A DNA stretch of 64,000 nt, from positions 1 to 64,000 of the forward strand of contig CAJTOU010000009.1 of assembly GCA_910577835.1 (NCBI GenBank), given 5' to 3'. Below the pieces are notes generated by a model that ran no database searches, had not been told where the DNA came from, and saw nothing but the letters and a program-made list of their open reading frames with translations. Source of the stretch: an uncultured Lachnospiraceae bacterium. Its GTDB lineage: Bacteria > Bacillota > Clostridia > Lachnospirales > Lachnospiraceae. Below, piece after piece: positions 9,274-18,604 of the stretch. Numbering within the stretch: the first letter of the stretch is position 1; every line of letters begins with the position of its first letter. A program made the translations under genes and the position numbers.

Positions 9274-12084
9274 ATGCGAAAAAAAGAAATGAAGTTACTC
9301 AGCATACTTTTGTGTGCCTCTCTTCTCTCTGTGACTGGATGTTCAAAGTCCGATAAAGACGAAACACAGGACACTACCAAAAAATCAGCAACAGACAAAC
9401 CGACACAGGCAGAAGAAGAAACAAAGGCAGAGGTCTATGGAGAAGCCGGTCAGTTAGCCGCCTATGATAAGGAAAAGGCAAATTATACACTGGATATTGA
9501 TTCTTCTGTCAAGGTACATGATATCAGCGATTTGCTTTACGGCATCTTTATCGAAGATATCAATTTTGCTGCAGACGGCGGCTTATATGCAGAAATGGTC
9601 CAGAACCGTTCCTTTGAATTTACCAGTCTTGCAGCAAATAATGAAAAGCACGCATGGTCAGATGTGGGAACTGTCACTGCCACTGTTACAAAAAATGACG
9701 CTCAGGGAGGTTTAAACGCAAATAATACCAATTATATGATAATTGAAAACACCTCTGCCTCACCAGCCGGAATTGCAAACAAGGGATTTCTTGACGGCAT
9801 GGCTGTTACAGAGGGAGCAAATTATAAATTTTCTGTGTATGCAAAAGGCTTAGATGGATATACCGGACCTGTTCAGGTTTCTATTATGAATGGCACAGAA
9901 AGCGCTGCCAGCGGAACTATTGACGCTGTTACCTCCGAGTGGACCAAATATGACCTTACACTCACCTCCTCTGTCACCTCATACAAAGATGTTACTCTTC
10001 AGGTGACAATTAATACCGGAAAAGCTGCCGTAGATATGGTTTCTTTATTTCCGGAGGATACATATAAGGGTCGCGAAAATGGTCTGAGAAAAGACCTTGC
10101 AGAGAAGCTCGAAGCCTTGGAGCCAGCATTTTTAAGATTTCCGGGTGGCTGTGTTATCGAGGGAGCTACTCTTGATGTTGCTTATGACTGGAAAGACTCT
10201 ATCGCTGTCGGACCTGACGGAGAGCCATTGCAGTTTAATGGACACTACGGAGATGTGGCAGCAAGAAAGATGGGACAGAACATCTGGACAGATGAGCGTG
10301 CAACAAATGACCCATATCCATCTTTTATGTCTTATGGTCTTGGATTCTATGAATATTTCCTGTTAGCTGAAGATATCGGAGCAGTCGGCGTTCCTGTTGT
10401 AAACTGTGGCATGTGCTGTATGGGTCAGTCAAACGGCGCCGGACCTGCTGTGGGAACTTCTGAATTTCAGCAGTATGTACAGGATGCTCTTGACCTTGTA
10501 GAATTCTGCAAGGGCGATGCCTCTACAAAATGGGGTGCTGTCCGTGTTTCTCTTGGACATGAAGCACCGTTTGCATTAAAATACATCGGTATCGGAAATG
10601 AGCAGTGGGGAAACGAGTTCTTTAAACATTATGAAGCATTTGTAAAGGCATTTGAAGAAGCAAAAGCTTCCAATCCTGATTTATATGGAGATATCGAGCT
10701 GATGTTTTCAGCAGGTGTTGATGACGGAGACAGCGGAGCAGATTATATGTATGCATATGAAGAAGCCGCAAGATGGCTGTCCGCAAATCCGGACAAAACA
10801 ATAAACGATTATGCCGGAGCAATTGACCATCACTATTATAATGACCCTGCATGGTTTTTAAATCACGCAGATTATTATGACGAAAAGAATTACAGCAGAG
10901 ATACAGAAAATATGACAAATACCACCTTTGGCGGCGGTATTAATGTATTTCTTGGAGAATATGCCGCACAGTCAAATAATTTAAAAGCGGCACTTTCAGA
11001 GGCTGCTTATATGACAGGTCTTGAACGAAACGGAGATATTGTGGTAATGGCTGCCTATGCGCCTCTGTTCGGAAATCTGACAGCTACCCACTGGGCACCG
11101 GATTTGATTTGGTTTAACAATCATACCTCTACCGCTTCAATTAACTATTACATGCAAAAGCTCTTTGCTACAAATGCTGGTTCTTCACTGTTGAAAACTG
11201 AATTTACCGGCGCAGATATTGAAGATGAACCGTTCTCAGGAAGAGTCGGAGTCGGTACATGGAGTACCTCTGCCAAGTTCGACAATGCAAAGATTGTAGA
11301 TAACAAAACTGGAGATGTGCTTGCAGAAGATGATTTTTCAGAAGAAAACAGCCTGAAAAACTGGAACCGGATATCTGACGGAAACTGGAGCATAAAAGAC
11401 GGCGAGCTTGTTCAGAGCAGCACTTCCACAAATGCAAGCGCTTTTGGAACTACTGGTACTGTCGCATATTTTGGCGATATCAAATGGAAGAATTATACTT
11501 TTACTGTGGAAGCTACAAAAACCGGAGGAGAAGAAGGCTTTTTGATTCCATTCGCAGTTCACAGCAATAAAAATAATTTCTTCTGGAATATCGGCGGATG
11601 GGGAAATACAGTGTCCGCTCTTCAGCAGGTAAAAGACGGAGGTAAATCAGGCCAGCTTTCAGGAACTACAAAAGACTGTGTATTAAAAACAGGCACAAAG
11701 TATCAGTTAAAGGTTGTTGTTGAAGAAGAAAATGTAAAGTGCTATATTGATGATAAGCTTTATGTTGATTATGACCTTCCAGAAACTTCAAATGCTGAAA
11801 GCTATCAGGTAGTGAGCACAGATGAAACCGGAGATATTATTGTCAAAATGGTAAATGTAACCGCATATGCAAAGACGTTTGCCATTAACATTGAAGGGGC
11901 AGAGACAATTGGAGATACCGCTTCTCTTCAGGTAGTTGCGGGGACAAATCTTGATAATGATAATATACTTGGAAAAGAAGAAGTGGTAACCTTAAAGGAA
12001 TCTGAACTGTCAGGAGTGACAAAACAGTTTAATTATACAGTTCCACAATATTCTGCTACTGTAATAAGAATAAAAACAAAATAA
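9274..12084 (+). CDS. Secreted GH51 alpha-L-arabinofuranosidase lipoprotein
   Basis: A 936-residue lipoprotein. Residues 1-22 are a signal peptide with the lipobox SVTGC, giving Cys23 for lipid attachment, followed by an acidic Lys/Thr/Glu-rich linker. The family opening LLYGIFIEDINFAADGGLYAE is near residue 88. A carbohydrate-binding-like domain is at about 110-255, then the GH51 barrel with FLRFPGGC, acid/base Glu443 in GIGNEQWG and nucleophile Glu562 in LGEYAAQS. A concanavalin-like domain appears at about 685-840, and a final beta domain ends the protein. RBS AGGAGG precedes the ATG. It should release arabinose at the cell surface. The cytoplasmic paralog at 2797 lacks the leader. Confidence 0.93.
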   Translation: MRKKEMKLLSILLCASLLSVTGCSKSDKDETQDTTKKSATDKPTQAEEETKAEVYGEAGQLAAYDKEKANYTLDIDSSVKVHDISDLLYGIFIEDINFAADGGLYAEMVQNRSFEFTSLAANNEKHAWSDVGTVTATVTKNDAQGGLNANNTNYMIIENTSASPAGIANKGFLDGMAVTEGANYKFSVYAKGLDGYTGPVQVSIMNGTESAASGTIDAVTSEWTKYDLTLTSSVTSYKDVTLQVTINTGKAAVDMVSLFPEDTYKGRENGLRKDLAEKLEALEPAFLRFPGGCVIEGATLDVAYDWKDSIAVGPDGEPLQFNGHYGDVAARKMGQNIWTDERATNDPYPSFMSYGLGFYEYFLLAEDIGAVGVPVVNCGMCCMGQSNGAGPAVGTSEFQQYVQDALDLVEFCKGDASTKWGAVRVSLGHEAPFALKYIGIGNEQWGNEFFKHYEAFVKAFEEAKASNPDLYGDIELMFSAGVDDGDSGADYMYAYEEAARWLSANPDKTINDYAGAIDHHYYNDPAWFLNHADYYDEKNYSRDTENMTNTTFGGGINVFLGEYAAQSNNLKAALSEAAYMTGLERNGDIVVMAAYAPLFGNLTATHWAPDLIWFNNHTSTASINYYMQKLFATNAGSSLLKTEFTGADIEDEPFSGRVGVGTWSTSAKFDNAKIVDNKTGDVLAEDDFSEENSLKNWNRISDGNWSIKDGELVQSSTSTNASAFGTTGTVAYFGDIKWKNYTFTVEATKTGGEEGFLIPFAVHSNKNNFFWNIGGWGNTVSALQQVKDGGKSGQLSGTTKDCVLKTGTKYQLKVVVEEENVKCYIDDKLYVDYDLPETSNAESYQVVSTDETGDIIVKMVNVTAYAKTFAINIEGAETIGDTASLQVVAGTNLDNDNILGKEEVVTLKESELSGVTKQFNYTVPQYSATVIRIKTK

Positions 12085-12109
12085 AACAAAAACTATTTTA
12101 CATTGTTTA

Positions 12110-12148
12110 AAAGGAGCTGCCTTATGCGCAGTTCCTTTTTATTTTTTA
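12110..12148 (+). terminator. Rho-independent terminator of GH51 lipoprotein gene
   Basis: An 11-bp stem with one G-T pair (12110-12120 with 12128-12138), 7-nt loop and a following T-rich run, 26 bases past the stop codon at 12084. Confidence 0.85.
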
Positions 12149-12210
12149 ATTTTTCAGGAAATTTACAGCAATTTTAAACATTTTGCTCTCACTGAAATTT
12201 TAGATAGTAC

Positions 12211-12239
12211 TTGAAAATCAGAGGGTGATATGATAGAAT
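12211..12239 (+). promoter_or_regulatory. Sigma-A type promoter of the chemoreceptor gene
   Basis: TTGAAA (12211-12216), 17-bp spacer, TAGAAT (12234-12239), about 69 bases before the ATG at 12308. No sigma-28 flagellar promoter pattern was seen. Confidence 0.5.
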
Positions 12240-12307
12240 TAGTTTAGTTAGGTAAAGCAATATTAATTTACTTTAAAAATCAGTAAAATGGCAAAGGAGA
12301 AGTAGAT

Positions 12308-14002
12308 ATGTTTAACAAAGAAAGAATTGAGAAAAGGCTTACAAAGACTTTTCTTATGGTGTCTACAATTACAGCACTAGCGGCGGTAATAGGCATTATT
12401 ACAATGATGGTTTTGGTGGTACAATATTCTGATGCATTAGAGAATTATGGTTTTGCTCAGGGAGATATTGGTAAGGCCATGTTTGAGTTTGCAGATACGA
12501 GAAGTGCATTGCGCGGAACTATTGGATATGAGGACCAGGATGCTATTAACGTTATGCAAAAGCAACACCAAGAGAACAAAGTTCTGTTTCAGAAATCTTT
12601 TGAAGAGATAGAAAAGACAATTGTATCAAAAGATGGAAGAACTACCTATGACGAAATTAAAAAAGAGCTTGATTCATACTGGACACTTGACAACAAAGTT
12701 ATGGAGACTGGCGCAACAGAGGACCAAGAGCTGTGCAGAAAAGCTCAGGATATGGCAATCAATCAGTTAGGTCCTATGTATGAAAATATCTATTCCAAAC
12801 TGGAAGAATTATTAAATGTAAAAGTAACAGAGGGTGACAAACTCTCCAAACGCTTAAATATTATAAGTATGATACTGGCAGCAATGATTGCTATGGTGCT
12901 TGTAATATCAATGTTAATTTCCGTACGTATGGGTAAAAGTATTGCCCGTGGAATTGCTCGACCTCTGAAAGAACTTGGAAAACGATTTGCTACTTTTGCA
13001 ACCGGTGATTTATCTTCTGCTTTTCCAACGACAAATGCTGATGATGAAGTATCTGATATGATAAAACAGGCTAACGATATGGCTGAAAATCTGAATGTAA
13101 TTATCAACGATGCCGGAGAACTGTTGGGCAAAATGGCAGAGGGCAATTATGCAATAAAAACTCAGATACCAGACAGATATACCGGTGATTTTTCACGTCT
13201 GCTTGAGGCAATGCGAAATATGAGAGAACAAATGACAACCACGTTAGAAGCAATTAGCGAAGCTTCTGAACAGGTGGCAGCAGGTTCCAATCACATTGCA
13301 GATGCAGGACAGGCATTGGCTGAAGGTTCTACTGAACAGGCCAGCGCAGTACAGGAACTGCATGCGTCGATAGTGAATATTGCAGAAACAGCAGAAAAAA
13401 GTATGCAAAATGCGGAAGATTCCTATCAACAGGCACGCCACTATGCAGACGATGCCGAGAAGAGCCGCCACCAAATGGAGGCTATGCTGGTAGCTATGGA
13501 ACGAATTAATCAGACATCCAACAAAATAGGCAATATTATTTCGGAAATAGAGTCCATTGCCTCTCAGACAAATCTGTTGTCATTGAATGCTTCGATAGAA
13601 GCGGCAAGAGCAGGAGACGCAGGACGAGGTTTTGCAGTAGTAGCCGACCAAATCAGAGATTTGGCAGACCAGAGTGCAAAGGCGGCTATCAGCACAAGAG
13701 AACTGATAGAGGGTTCCCTTCAGGAAATTGCAGAAGGCAGTCAAGCAGCACAACAGGCTTCCACTTCTATCCTGAGTGTAGTTGAGGGTATGAAATGTAT
13801 TGCAGAGACTTCAAAAGAACTGAGCTTAATGGCCGAGACTCAGGCAGAAGCCATGCGGGAAGCAGAGAAGGGAGTTAATCAGATATCAGGAGTGGTACAA
13901 AATAATGCTGCTACCGCACAAGAATCTTCAGCAACCAGTGAAGAACTGTCAGCGCAGACGATTGCACTGAATGAACATATCAGCAAATTCATTTTAGAAT
14001 AA
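12308..14002 (+). CDS. Methyl-accepting chemotaxis protein
   Basis: A 564-residue transmembrane chemoreceptor. Membrane segments lie at about residues 14-39 and 183-207, enclosing a four-helix-bundle-type sensor that binds an unknown ligand outside the cell. A HAMP region follows ([19 protein letters not shown]), then the long signalling coiled coil with the highly conserved hairpin tip [41 protein letters not shown] near 415-455, which contacts CheA and CheW. The end [20 protein letters not shown] has no CheR-docking pentapeptide. The start has AAAGGAGAAGTAG before the ATG. It implies the host is motile or uses the array for another behaviour; no che or flagellar gene is in the window. Confidence 0.93.
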   Translation: MFNKERIEKRLTKTFLMVSTITALAAVIGIITMMVLVVQYSDALENYGFAQGDIGKAMFEFADTRSALRGTIGYEDQDAINVMQKQHQENKVLFQKSFEEIEKTIVSKDGRTTYDEIKKELDSYWTLDNKVMETGATEDQELCRKAQDMAINQLGPMYENIYSKLEELLNVKVTEGDKLSKRLNIISMILAAMIAMVLVISMLISVRMGKSIARGIARPLKELGKRFATFATGDLSSAFPTTNADDEVSDMIKQANDMAENLNVIINDAGELLGKMAEGNYAIKTQIPDRYTGDFSRLLEAMRNMREQMTTTLEAISEASEQVAAGSNHIADAGQALAEGSTEQASAVQELHASIVNIAETAEKSMQNAEDSYQQARHYADDAEKSRHQMEAMLVAMERINQTSNKIGNIISEIESIASQTNLLSLNASIEAARAGDAGRGFAVVADQIRDLADQSAKAAISTRELIEGSLQEIAEGSQAAQQASTSILSVVEGMKCIAETSKELSLMAETQAEAMREAEKGVNQISGVVQNNAATAQESSATSEELSAQTIALNEHISKFILE

Positions 14003-14014
14003 AAGATACAAATC

Positions 14015-14063
14015 AGGAGCTGTCATATCAAGCAGAACGCAAGTTCTTAATATGATAGCTCCT
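14015..14063 (+). terminator. Long hairpin terminator, member of a repeated family
   Basis: Outer arms 14015-14028 and 14050-14063 pair (one G-T), with an inner GCAA-capped mini stem. A T-rich stretch follows. The 5' arm, GGAGCTGTCATATCAAGCAG, closely resembles the one at 52854; see the repeat finding. Confidence 0.75.
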
Positions 14064-14105
14064 TTTAAATTTTTCCAGAATAAAAAATTTAAAGATTAAG
14101 ACAGC

Positions 14106-15614
14106 TTAAAGGAAATAGATACTTTCATATTTCTTTTTAAAATATCTGATTAACGGCTTGGCGCTGATTTCCTTGCCACATATTTTCTGCAATACCTCTT
14201 TCGGCTCTCTGCTGCTTCCATATTGATGAATATTTTCATTGAGCCAATGTGTAATCTTTTTTATCTCGCCTTTTGCCAGTATATCATCTATACATCCCAA
14301 TTCTTCCTCTATTTTTTCCAAAAACATCCCATCATAAATTGAACCTAAGAGATATGAAGGAAAATATCCAAACGCTCCACCACTCCAGTGTGTATCCTGC
14401 AGAGCTCCTTCACTGTCCTTTTCCGGTGTTATTCCAAGATATTCCTTCATTTTCTCATTCCATCTTTTTGGGATATCCAAAAGCTCCAGCTTTCCTGAAA
14501 AAATTTCTTTTTCGATTTCATAACGGATAATAATGTGAAAGCAATACGTAACTTCATCACTGGAGGTTCGTATCAGCGAAGGCTGGACTTCATTGATTTT
14601 CCGGTAAAAAGCTTCCAGTGGAATTTCTTTAAAGTTTGGAAAAGTTTTCTGAAGTTTTCCATATATCGGCTTCCAGAAGTTTATATTATGCCCCAGAATA
14701 TTTTCAAAAAATCTTGACTGACTCTCATGAAGACCCAAATAACGACAGCTAAACAGCGGCGTCTCGTCAAATTTGTCGCTGACATGCTGCTCAAAAATAC
14801 CATGTCCGCCTTCATGAATAATACTAAATATAGCATCGATAATATCATTTTCTGTATAGTGGTCTGTCAATCTTACATCCTTATTGGAAAGCGCTGTTGT
14901 AAACGGATGCTCACTCTCTGCCATTACTCCCGAATCAAAGGAAAATCCGATGTATTCCAGTAAATATCTTGAAAACTCTTTTTGCCTGTAAATATCATAG
15001 TTTCCGGAAAAATCTGGTTCTATTTCCGATTTTAATTCTTGCTTTTTCTCCGTTATTTTCTTGACAAGAGGAATCAGCTCCTGCTTTATCTCTTCAAACA
15101 GACAATCTATTATTTCTCCTGACATACCCTCTTCATTATTGTCAAGAAGCACCTCATAGACCTCTCTTCCATTACTCTGATATTCGGCGAACTGCTTTGT
15201 CATTTCAATTACCTGTTTTAAATATGGCTCAAATTGTTTATAATCATCAGCTCTCTTTGCCCGCTGCCATACATCTCCTGCTTTCGCTGTCAATATGCTG
15301 TATTTTTCATAAAAATCTACCGGAACATTTTTGTCTCTGTCATAATATTTCTTTGCCTTTTCAACCACTGTTTTCTGGTATTCTTCCAGTTTTTCATATT
15401 CACAAGGCTCCAAAAGTTCTTTTAGCAGCTCTCCCATTTTTTCAGAGGTTTCCAGCTCAAATTTTTTAGCGGAAATTGTTCCCATACAGTCTACCAGACC
15501 ATCCACTCCTGTATCCGGCACCTGAGTTTGTAAATCCCATTCTATCAGAGCTGCCACTCTCTCATACTCTTTCACTTTTTTATAATATTGTAAAAACTCT
15601 TTATATTTTGACAT
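14106..15614 (-). CDS. Carboxypeptidase Taq (M32) metallopeptidase
   Basis: A 502-residue cytoplasmic zinc carboxypeptidase of family M32, which trims C-terminal residues from peptides. The zinc site is IIHEGGHGIFEQH (HExxH form) near residue 265, and the third ligand Glu is in LHESQSRFFEN about 30 residues later. Length matches the family (about 500). An ATG six codons upstream (15632) is possible, but GGAGA lies just before the ATG at 15614, so MSKYKEFLQYY is chosen. It is followed by no obvious partner. The next gene upstream, ydcF-like, is in the same direction with about 75 bases between. Confidence 0.9.
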   Translation of the reverse strand: MSKYKEFLQYYKKVKEYERVAALIEWDLQTQVPDTGVDGLVDCMGTISAKKFELETSEKMGELLKELLEPCEYEKLEEYQKTVVEKAKKYYDRDKNVPVDFYEKYSILTAKAGDVWQRAKRADDYKQFEPYLKQVIEMTKQFAEYQSNGREVYEVLLDNNEEGMSGEIIDCLFEEIKQELIPLVKKITEKKQELKSEIEPDFSGNYDIYRQKEFSRYLLEYIGFSFDSGVMAESEHPFTTALSNKDVRLTDHYTENDIIDAIFSIIHEGGHGIFEQHVSDKFDETPLFSCRYLGLHESQSRFFENILGHNINFWKPIYGKLQKTFPNFKEIPLEAFYRKINEVQPSLIRTSSDEVTYCFHIIIRYEIEKEIFSGKLELLDIPKRWNEKMKEYLGITPEKDSEGALQDTHWSGGAFGYFPSYLLGSIYDGMFLEKIEEELGCIDDILAKGEIKKITHWLNENIHQYGSSREPKEVLQKICGKEISAKPLIRYFKKKYESIYFL

Positions 15615-15690
15615 GTCTATTCTCCATTTCATTTCTGATATGCATTTATTTATTATTCCGCAGACAGGTAAGATTATACTTTTGCCTCTT

Positions 15691-16452
15691 TTAAATTATG
15701 CCAGAGCATTTATATTTTACTACTGCAAAAAATTCTCTTACCATATAATTGATAAATAAAATTTTATCAGATTCAGCGGCAATTCCGCTTATTTCATAAC
15801 CGCTTTTTTTACAGACAGCCGTCGCACGGTATACATGAAAATTATTTGTAATAACACCCACCTGAGGTAATTCCTTTTTGGAATGTTCCTTTATCTTTTT
15901 CATGGAAAATTCAATATTTTCTGCTGTATTTACAGATTTATCTTCCATAATAATTCTGTCTTCACTGATTCCATATTCTATCAGATACTCCTTCATACAC
16001 TGTGCTTCTGATAAATCCTCTCCCTTTCCCTGACCTCCTGAAACAACAACGACAGTATTCGGGTTTTCATCAAGATACTCACATGCCTTTTCCAGCCTTT
16101 TTCTCAGTGACTTTGTAATTTTTGTACCTCTTACCTGTGCGCCGAGTACAATTACATAATCAAGATTTTCCTTCGGTTTTGAAACCATTCCAGAAACAAT
16201 ACAGCCTTCTACTGCAAGAAATAATAAAAGCAAAAGACAGAAAGAAACAATTGCCGCCGATTTAAACCACATTGGAAATTTTATCTGCTTTCTTGCCAGT
16301 ATTGGTGGAAGTACTGCCAGAACCACAAAACAGACGACTGCTGCCAGCCATACCGATGCAAATGCTGTGTGTATGCCTGCATAGCTTATCATAATAATGT
16401 AATAGCCAAAACAGACTCCTGCCAGAATTCCAAAAATAATTGTCATTGTCAT
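15691..16452 (-). CDS. YdcF/SanA-like (DUF218) membrane protein
   Basis: A 253-residue protein with three to four N-terminal membrane helices (about residues 3-22, 26-47 and 62-85) followed by the DUF218 domain. Signature stretches are LDYVIVLGAQVRGTKITKSLRKRL, VVVSGGQG, LSEAQCMKEYL, and IIMEDKSVNTAENIEFS. Relatives such as SanA and ElyC take part in cell-envelope integrity, but the biochemical activity is not established. ATG at 16452 has AAAGGAGAA upstream. A strong terminator separates it from the Rrf2 gene upstream, so it has its own promoter or depends on readthrough. Confidence 0.8.
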   Translation of the reverse strand: MTMTIIFGILAGVCFGYYIIMISYAGIHTAFASVWLAAVVCFVVLAVLPPILARKQIKFPMWFKSAAIVSFCLLLLLFLAVEGCIVSGMVSKPKENLDYVIVLGAQVRGTKITKSLRKRLEKACEYLDENPNTVVVVSGGQGKGEDLSEAQCMKEYLIEYGISEDRIIMEDKSVNTAENIEFSMKKIKEHSKKELPQVGVITNNFHVYRATAVCKKSGYEISGIAAESDKILFINYMVREFFAVVKYKCSGII

Positions 16453-16472
16453 AATCTTTTCTCCTTTTTACC

Positions 16473-16503
16473 GAAAAAAGAGGCAGGATACGCCTCTTTT
16501 TTC
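16473..16503 (-). terminator. Terminator of the Rrf2 regulator gene
   Basis: Perfect 12-bp stem (16473-16484 and 16492-16503) with 7-nt loop and A/T tracts on both sides, directly after the Rrf2 gene end at 16524. It could work in both directions. Confidence 0.85.
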
Positions 16504-16523
16504 CAATTTATTACATCACATAA

Positions 16524-16946
16524 TTACTCTGCTTTTATATTGTTCCCATGAATCAGGTCTTTTAGAGAAATATTCTCCAAATAATCATCAATTACCTTAT
16601 CTAATCCTTTCCACAGAGGAAGAGTAATACACTCTTCTGCACGTTTGCAAATATCCGCATCTTTCTCCAGACAGCTCACTGGAGCCATACTTCCCTCTGT
16701 CAGCTTTAAAATAGCCCCGATTGTATATTCATCACTGTTTTTTGAAAGTCTGTATCCTCCGCTTTTGCCTCTTAAACTTTGTACATAACCTGCCCTGTTT
16801 AGAATCCCCACAATCATTTCCAGATATTTCATGGAAATCTCCTGTCTGTCGGCAATTTCCTTTAAAGATATAAAACCCTCGTCTTTATGCTGTGCCAAAT
16901 CAATCATTACTCTCAATGCATATCTGCCCTTAGTTGAAACCTTCAT
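16524..16946 (-). CDS. Rrf2 family transcriptional regulator (IscR/CymR-like)
   Basis: A 140-residue winged-helix repressor. The start MKVSTKGRYALRVMIDLA and the helix LKEIADRQEISMKYLEMI are typical Rrf2, as is LRGKSGGYRLSK in the wing. Three cysteines follow, at about residues 93, 101 and 107, spaced C-x7-C-x5-C. In IscR the three cluster ligands are spaced C-x5-C-x5-C, so iron-sulfur binding is plausible but altered; the alternative is a CymR-like cysteine-metabolism regulator. The neighbouring O-acetylhomoserine sulfhydrylase gene upstream supports a role in sulfur or cysteine control. RBS GGAG precedes the ATG. Confidence 0.87.
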   Translation of the reverse strand: MKVSTKGRYALRVMIDLAQHKDEGFISLKEIADRQEISMKYLEMIVGILNRAGYVQSLRGKSGGYRLSKNSDEYTIGAILKLTEGSMAPVSCLEKDADICKRAEECITLPLWKGLDKVIDDYLENISLKDLIHGNNIKAE

Positions 16947-17004
16947 ACCAAATCTCCTGTCCCTTCATTCTGTTCATTACCCATATGAGGTCTTTTGTTT
17001 AATA

Positions 17005-17033
17005 ACTATAATACAATCAGAGAATAAATACAA
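17005..17033 (-). promoter_or_regulatory. Promoter of the Rrf2 gene
   Basis: On the minus strand, TTGTAT (17033-17028), 17-bp spacer and TATAGT (17010-17005), about 59 bases before the start codon. A five-unit 14-bp tandem array lies directly upstream. Confidence 0.45.
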
Positions 17034-17052
17034 TAGAAAAATAATTATAATC

Positions 17053-17122
17053 GGAAACTTATAACCGGAAACTTATTGCTGGAAATTTATCACTGGAAAT
17101 TTATCGCAGAAACTTATAGTTG
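17053..17122. repeat. Five 14-bp tandem repeats upstream of the Rrf2 promoter
   Basis: Units beginning at 17053, 17067, 17081, 17095 and 17109 share the core GGAAA(C/T)TTAT, the last with one change. The array fills the space between the end of the sulfhydrylase gene (17142) and the Rrf2 promoter. It is a candidate binding array for a regulator or a slippage product. Confidence 0.7.
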
Positions 17123-17141
17123 CAAGCACTGATTTTAATTT

Positions 17142-18449
17142 TTATAACACTGCTTTAAACGCTTCCTCAAGGTCCTCAATAATATCATCAATATTTTCTG
17201 TACCGATAGAAAGTCTGACAGTATTTAACTGAATTCCCTGCTCTGCAAGCTCTTTCTCATTGAGCTGTGAATGGGTAGTAGAGGCCGGATGGATGACCAG
17301 AGACTTTACATCTGCCACATTTGCCAGCAATGAAAACAGCTCAAGATTGTCGATAAATTCCTTTGCCTTTCTGTCATCACCCTTAATTTCAAAAGTAAAA
17401 ATAGAGCCGCCGCCGTTTGGAAAATATTTTTTATATAATCTCTGTTGCTCTTTATCCTCTGACACCGAAGGATGATGTACCTTTTCCACCTGAGGATGAC
17501 TGTTAAGATATTCCACTACCTTCAGGGCATTTTCCACATGTCTTTCTACTCTTAAAGAAAGTGTTTCCAGTCCCTGAAGAAAAATAAACGCATGGAACGG
17601 AGAAAGCGTCGCGCCGGTATCACGAAGCAGGATTGCTCTTATTTTTGTGACAAATGCCGCTGCACCTGCTGCTTTTGTAAAGACAACCCCATGATAGCTT
17701 GGATTTGGTTCCGTAAGTCCCGGAAACTTTCCACTTGCTTCCCAGTCAAATTTTCCACTGTCTATAATTACGCCTCCTATGGTTGTTCCATGTCCTCCGA
17801 TAAACTTGGTTGCAGAGTGAACCACAATATCTGCGCCATACTCAATTGGTCTTATTAAATACGGCGTGGCAAACGTATTGTCAATAACAAGTGGTATTTT
17901 ATGAGCATGCGCAATCTCTGCCAGTCTTTCAATATCTACCACATCGGAGTTTGGATTTCCAAGCGTTTCTATAAATACTGCCTTTGTATTCTCTTGAATT
18001 GCCTGCTCCACTTCCTCATAGTCAAATGGGTCAACAAAAGTTGTACTGATTCCATAAGACGGCAGTGTATGTGCAAGAAGATTGTAGGTTCCACCATAAA
18101 TATTCTTTGCGGAAACGATATGGTCTCCATTCTGTGCAAGATTCTCAAAGGTATATGTAATCGCAGCCGCACCGGATGCTACTGCCAGTGCTGCTACACC
18201 TCCTTCAAGAGCCGCAATCCTCTGCTCAAAAACATCTTGTGTGGGATTTGTCAATCTTCCGTAGATATTGCCCGCATCTGTCAGGTTAAATCTTGCCGCC
18301 GCATGCTCACTGTTTTTGAATACATATGAAGAAGTCTGATAAATCGGCACTGCTCTCGCATCTGTTACCGCATCCGGCTGCTCCTGTCCTACATGAAGCT
18401 GCAAAGTTTCAAATTTTAAATTTCTTTCTGAATATGCTTTTTTGCTCAT
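17142..18449 (-). CDS. metY: O-acetylhomoserine sulfhydrylase (PLP-dependent)
   Basis: A 435-residue cytoplasmic enzyme of the Cys/Met metabolism PLP family, forming homocysteine from O-acetylhomoserine and sulfide. Seen: FETLQLHVGQEQPDAVTDAR at the start, the nucleotide-cofactor region ASGAAAITYTFENL, YGGTYNLL, VIDNTFATPYL, and the PLP lysine in HSATKFIGGHGT near residue 212. Length and the FPGLTEPNPSYHGVVF insertion match OAH sulfhydrylases rather than cystathionine synthases. A good promoter with an inverted repeat just downstream of its -10 box lies upstream, and the Rrf2 gene is encoded next. Cystathionine-type activity cannot be ruled out. Confidence 0.9.
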   Translation of the reverse strand: MSKKAYSERNLKFETLQLHVGQEQPDAVTDARAVPIYQTSSYVFKNSEHAAARFNLTDAGNIYGRLTNPTQDVFEQRIAALEGGVAALAVASGAAAITYTFENLAQNGDHIVSAKNIYGGTYNLLAHTLPSYGISTTFVDPFDYEEVEQAIQENTKAVFIETLGNPNSDVVDIERLAEIAHAHKIPLVIDNTFATPYLIRPIEYGADIVVHSATKFIGGHGTTIGGVIIDSGKFDWEASGKFPGLTEPNPSYHGVVFTKAAGAAAFVTKIRAILLRDTGATLSPFHAFIFLQGLETLSLRVERHVENALKVVEYLNSHPQVEKVHHPSVSEDKEQQRLYKKYFPNGGGSIFTFEIKGDDRKAKEFIDNLELFSLLANVADVKSLVIHPASTTHSQLNEKELAEQGIQLNTVRLSIGTENIDDIIEDLEEAFKAVL

Positions 18450-18482
18450 AATATGCCTCCATTTTAAATCGTGTTTTTATTT

Positions 18483-18536
18483 CCTATTATTTTAGTAGGT
18501 TATTTATATAATAGCACTAATTGATATAATTGTAAA
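18483..18536 (-). promoter_or_regulatory. metY promoter with downstream dyad (candidate operator)
   Basis: On the minus strand, TTTACA (18536-18531), 17-bp spacer and TATTAT (18513-18508). Just downstream lies the dyad CCTACTAAAATAATAGG (18499-18483; arms 6 of 7 paired). Its place over the transcription start suits a repressor such as the adjacent Rrf2 protein. No SAM riboswitch or T-box is seen in the leader. Confidence 0.5.
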
Positions 18537-18604
18537 GTTGTTTTTTCAAAAAATCCACAATCACTTAATTATTCGCCACATATATCTGAATGCTTTCCCA
18601 TAAA

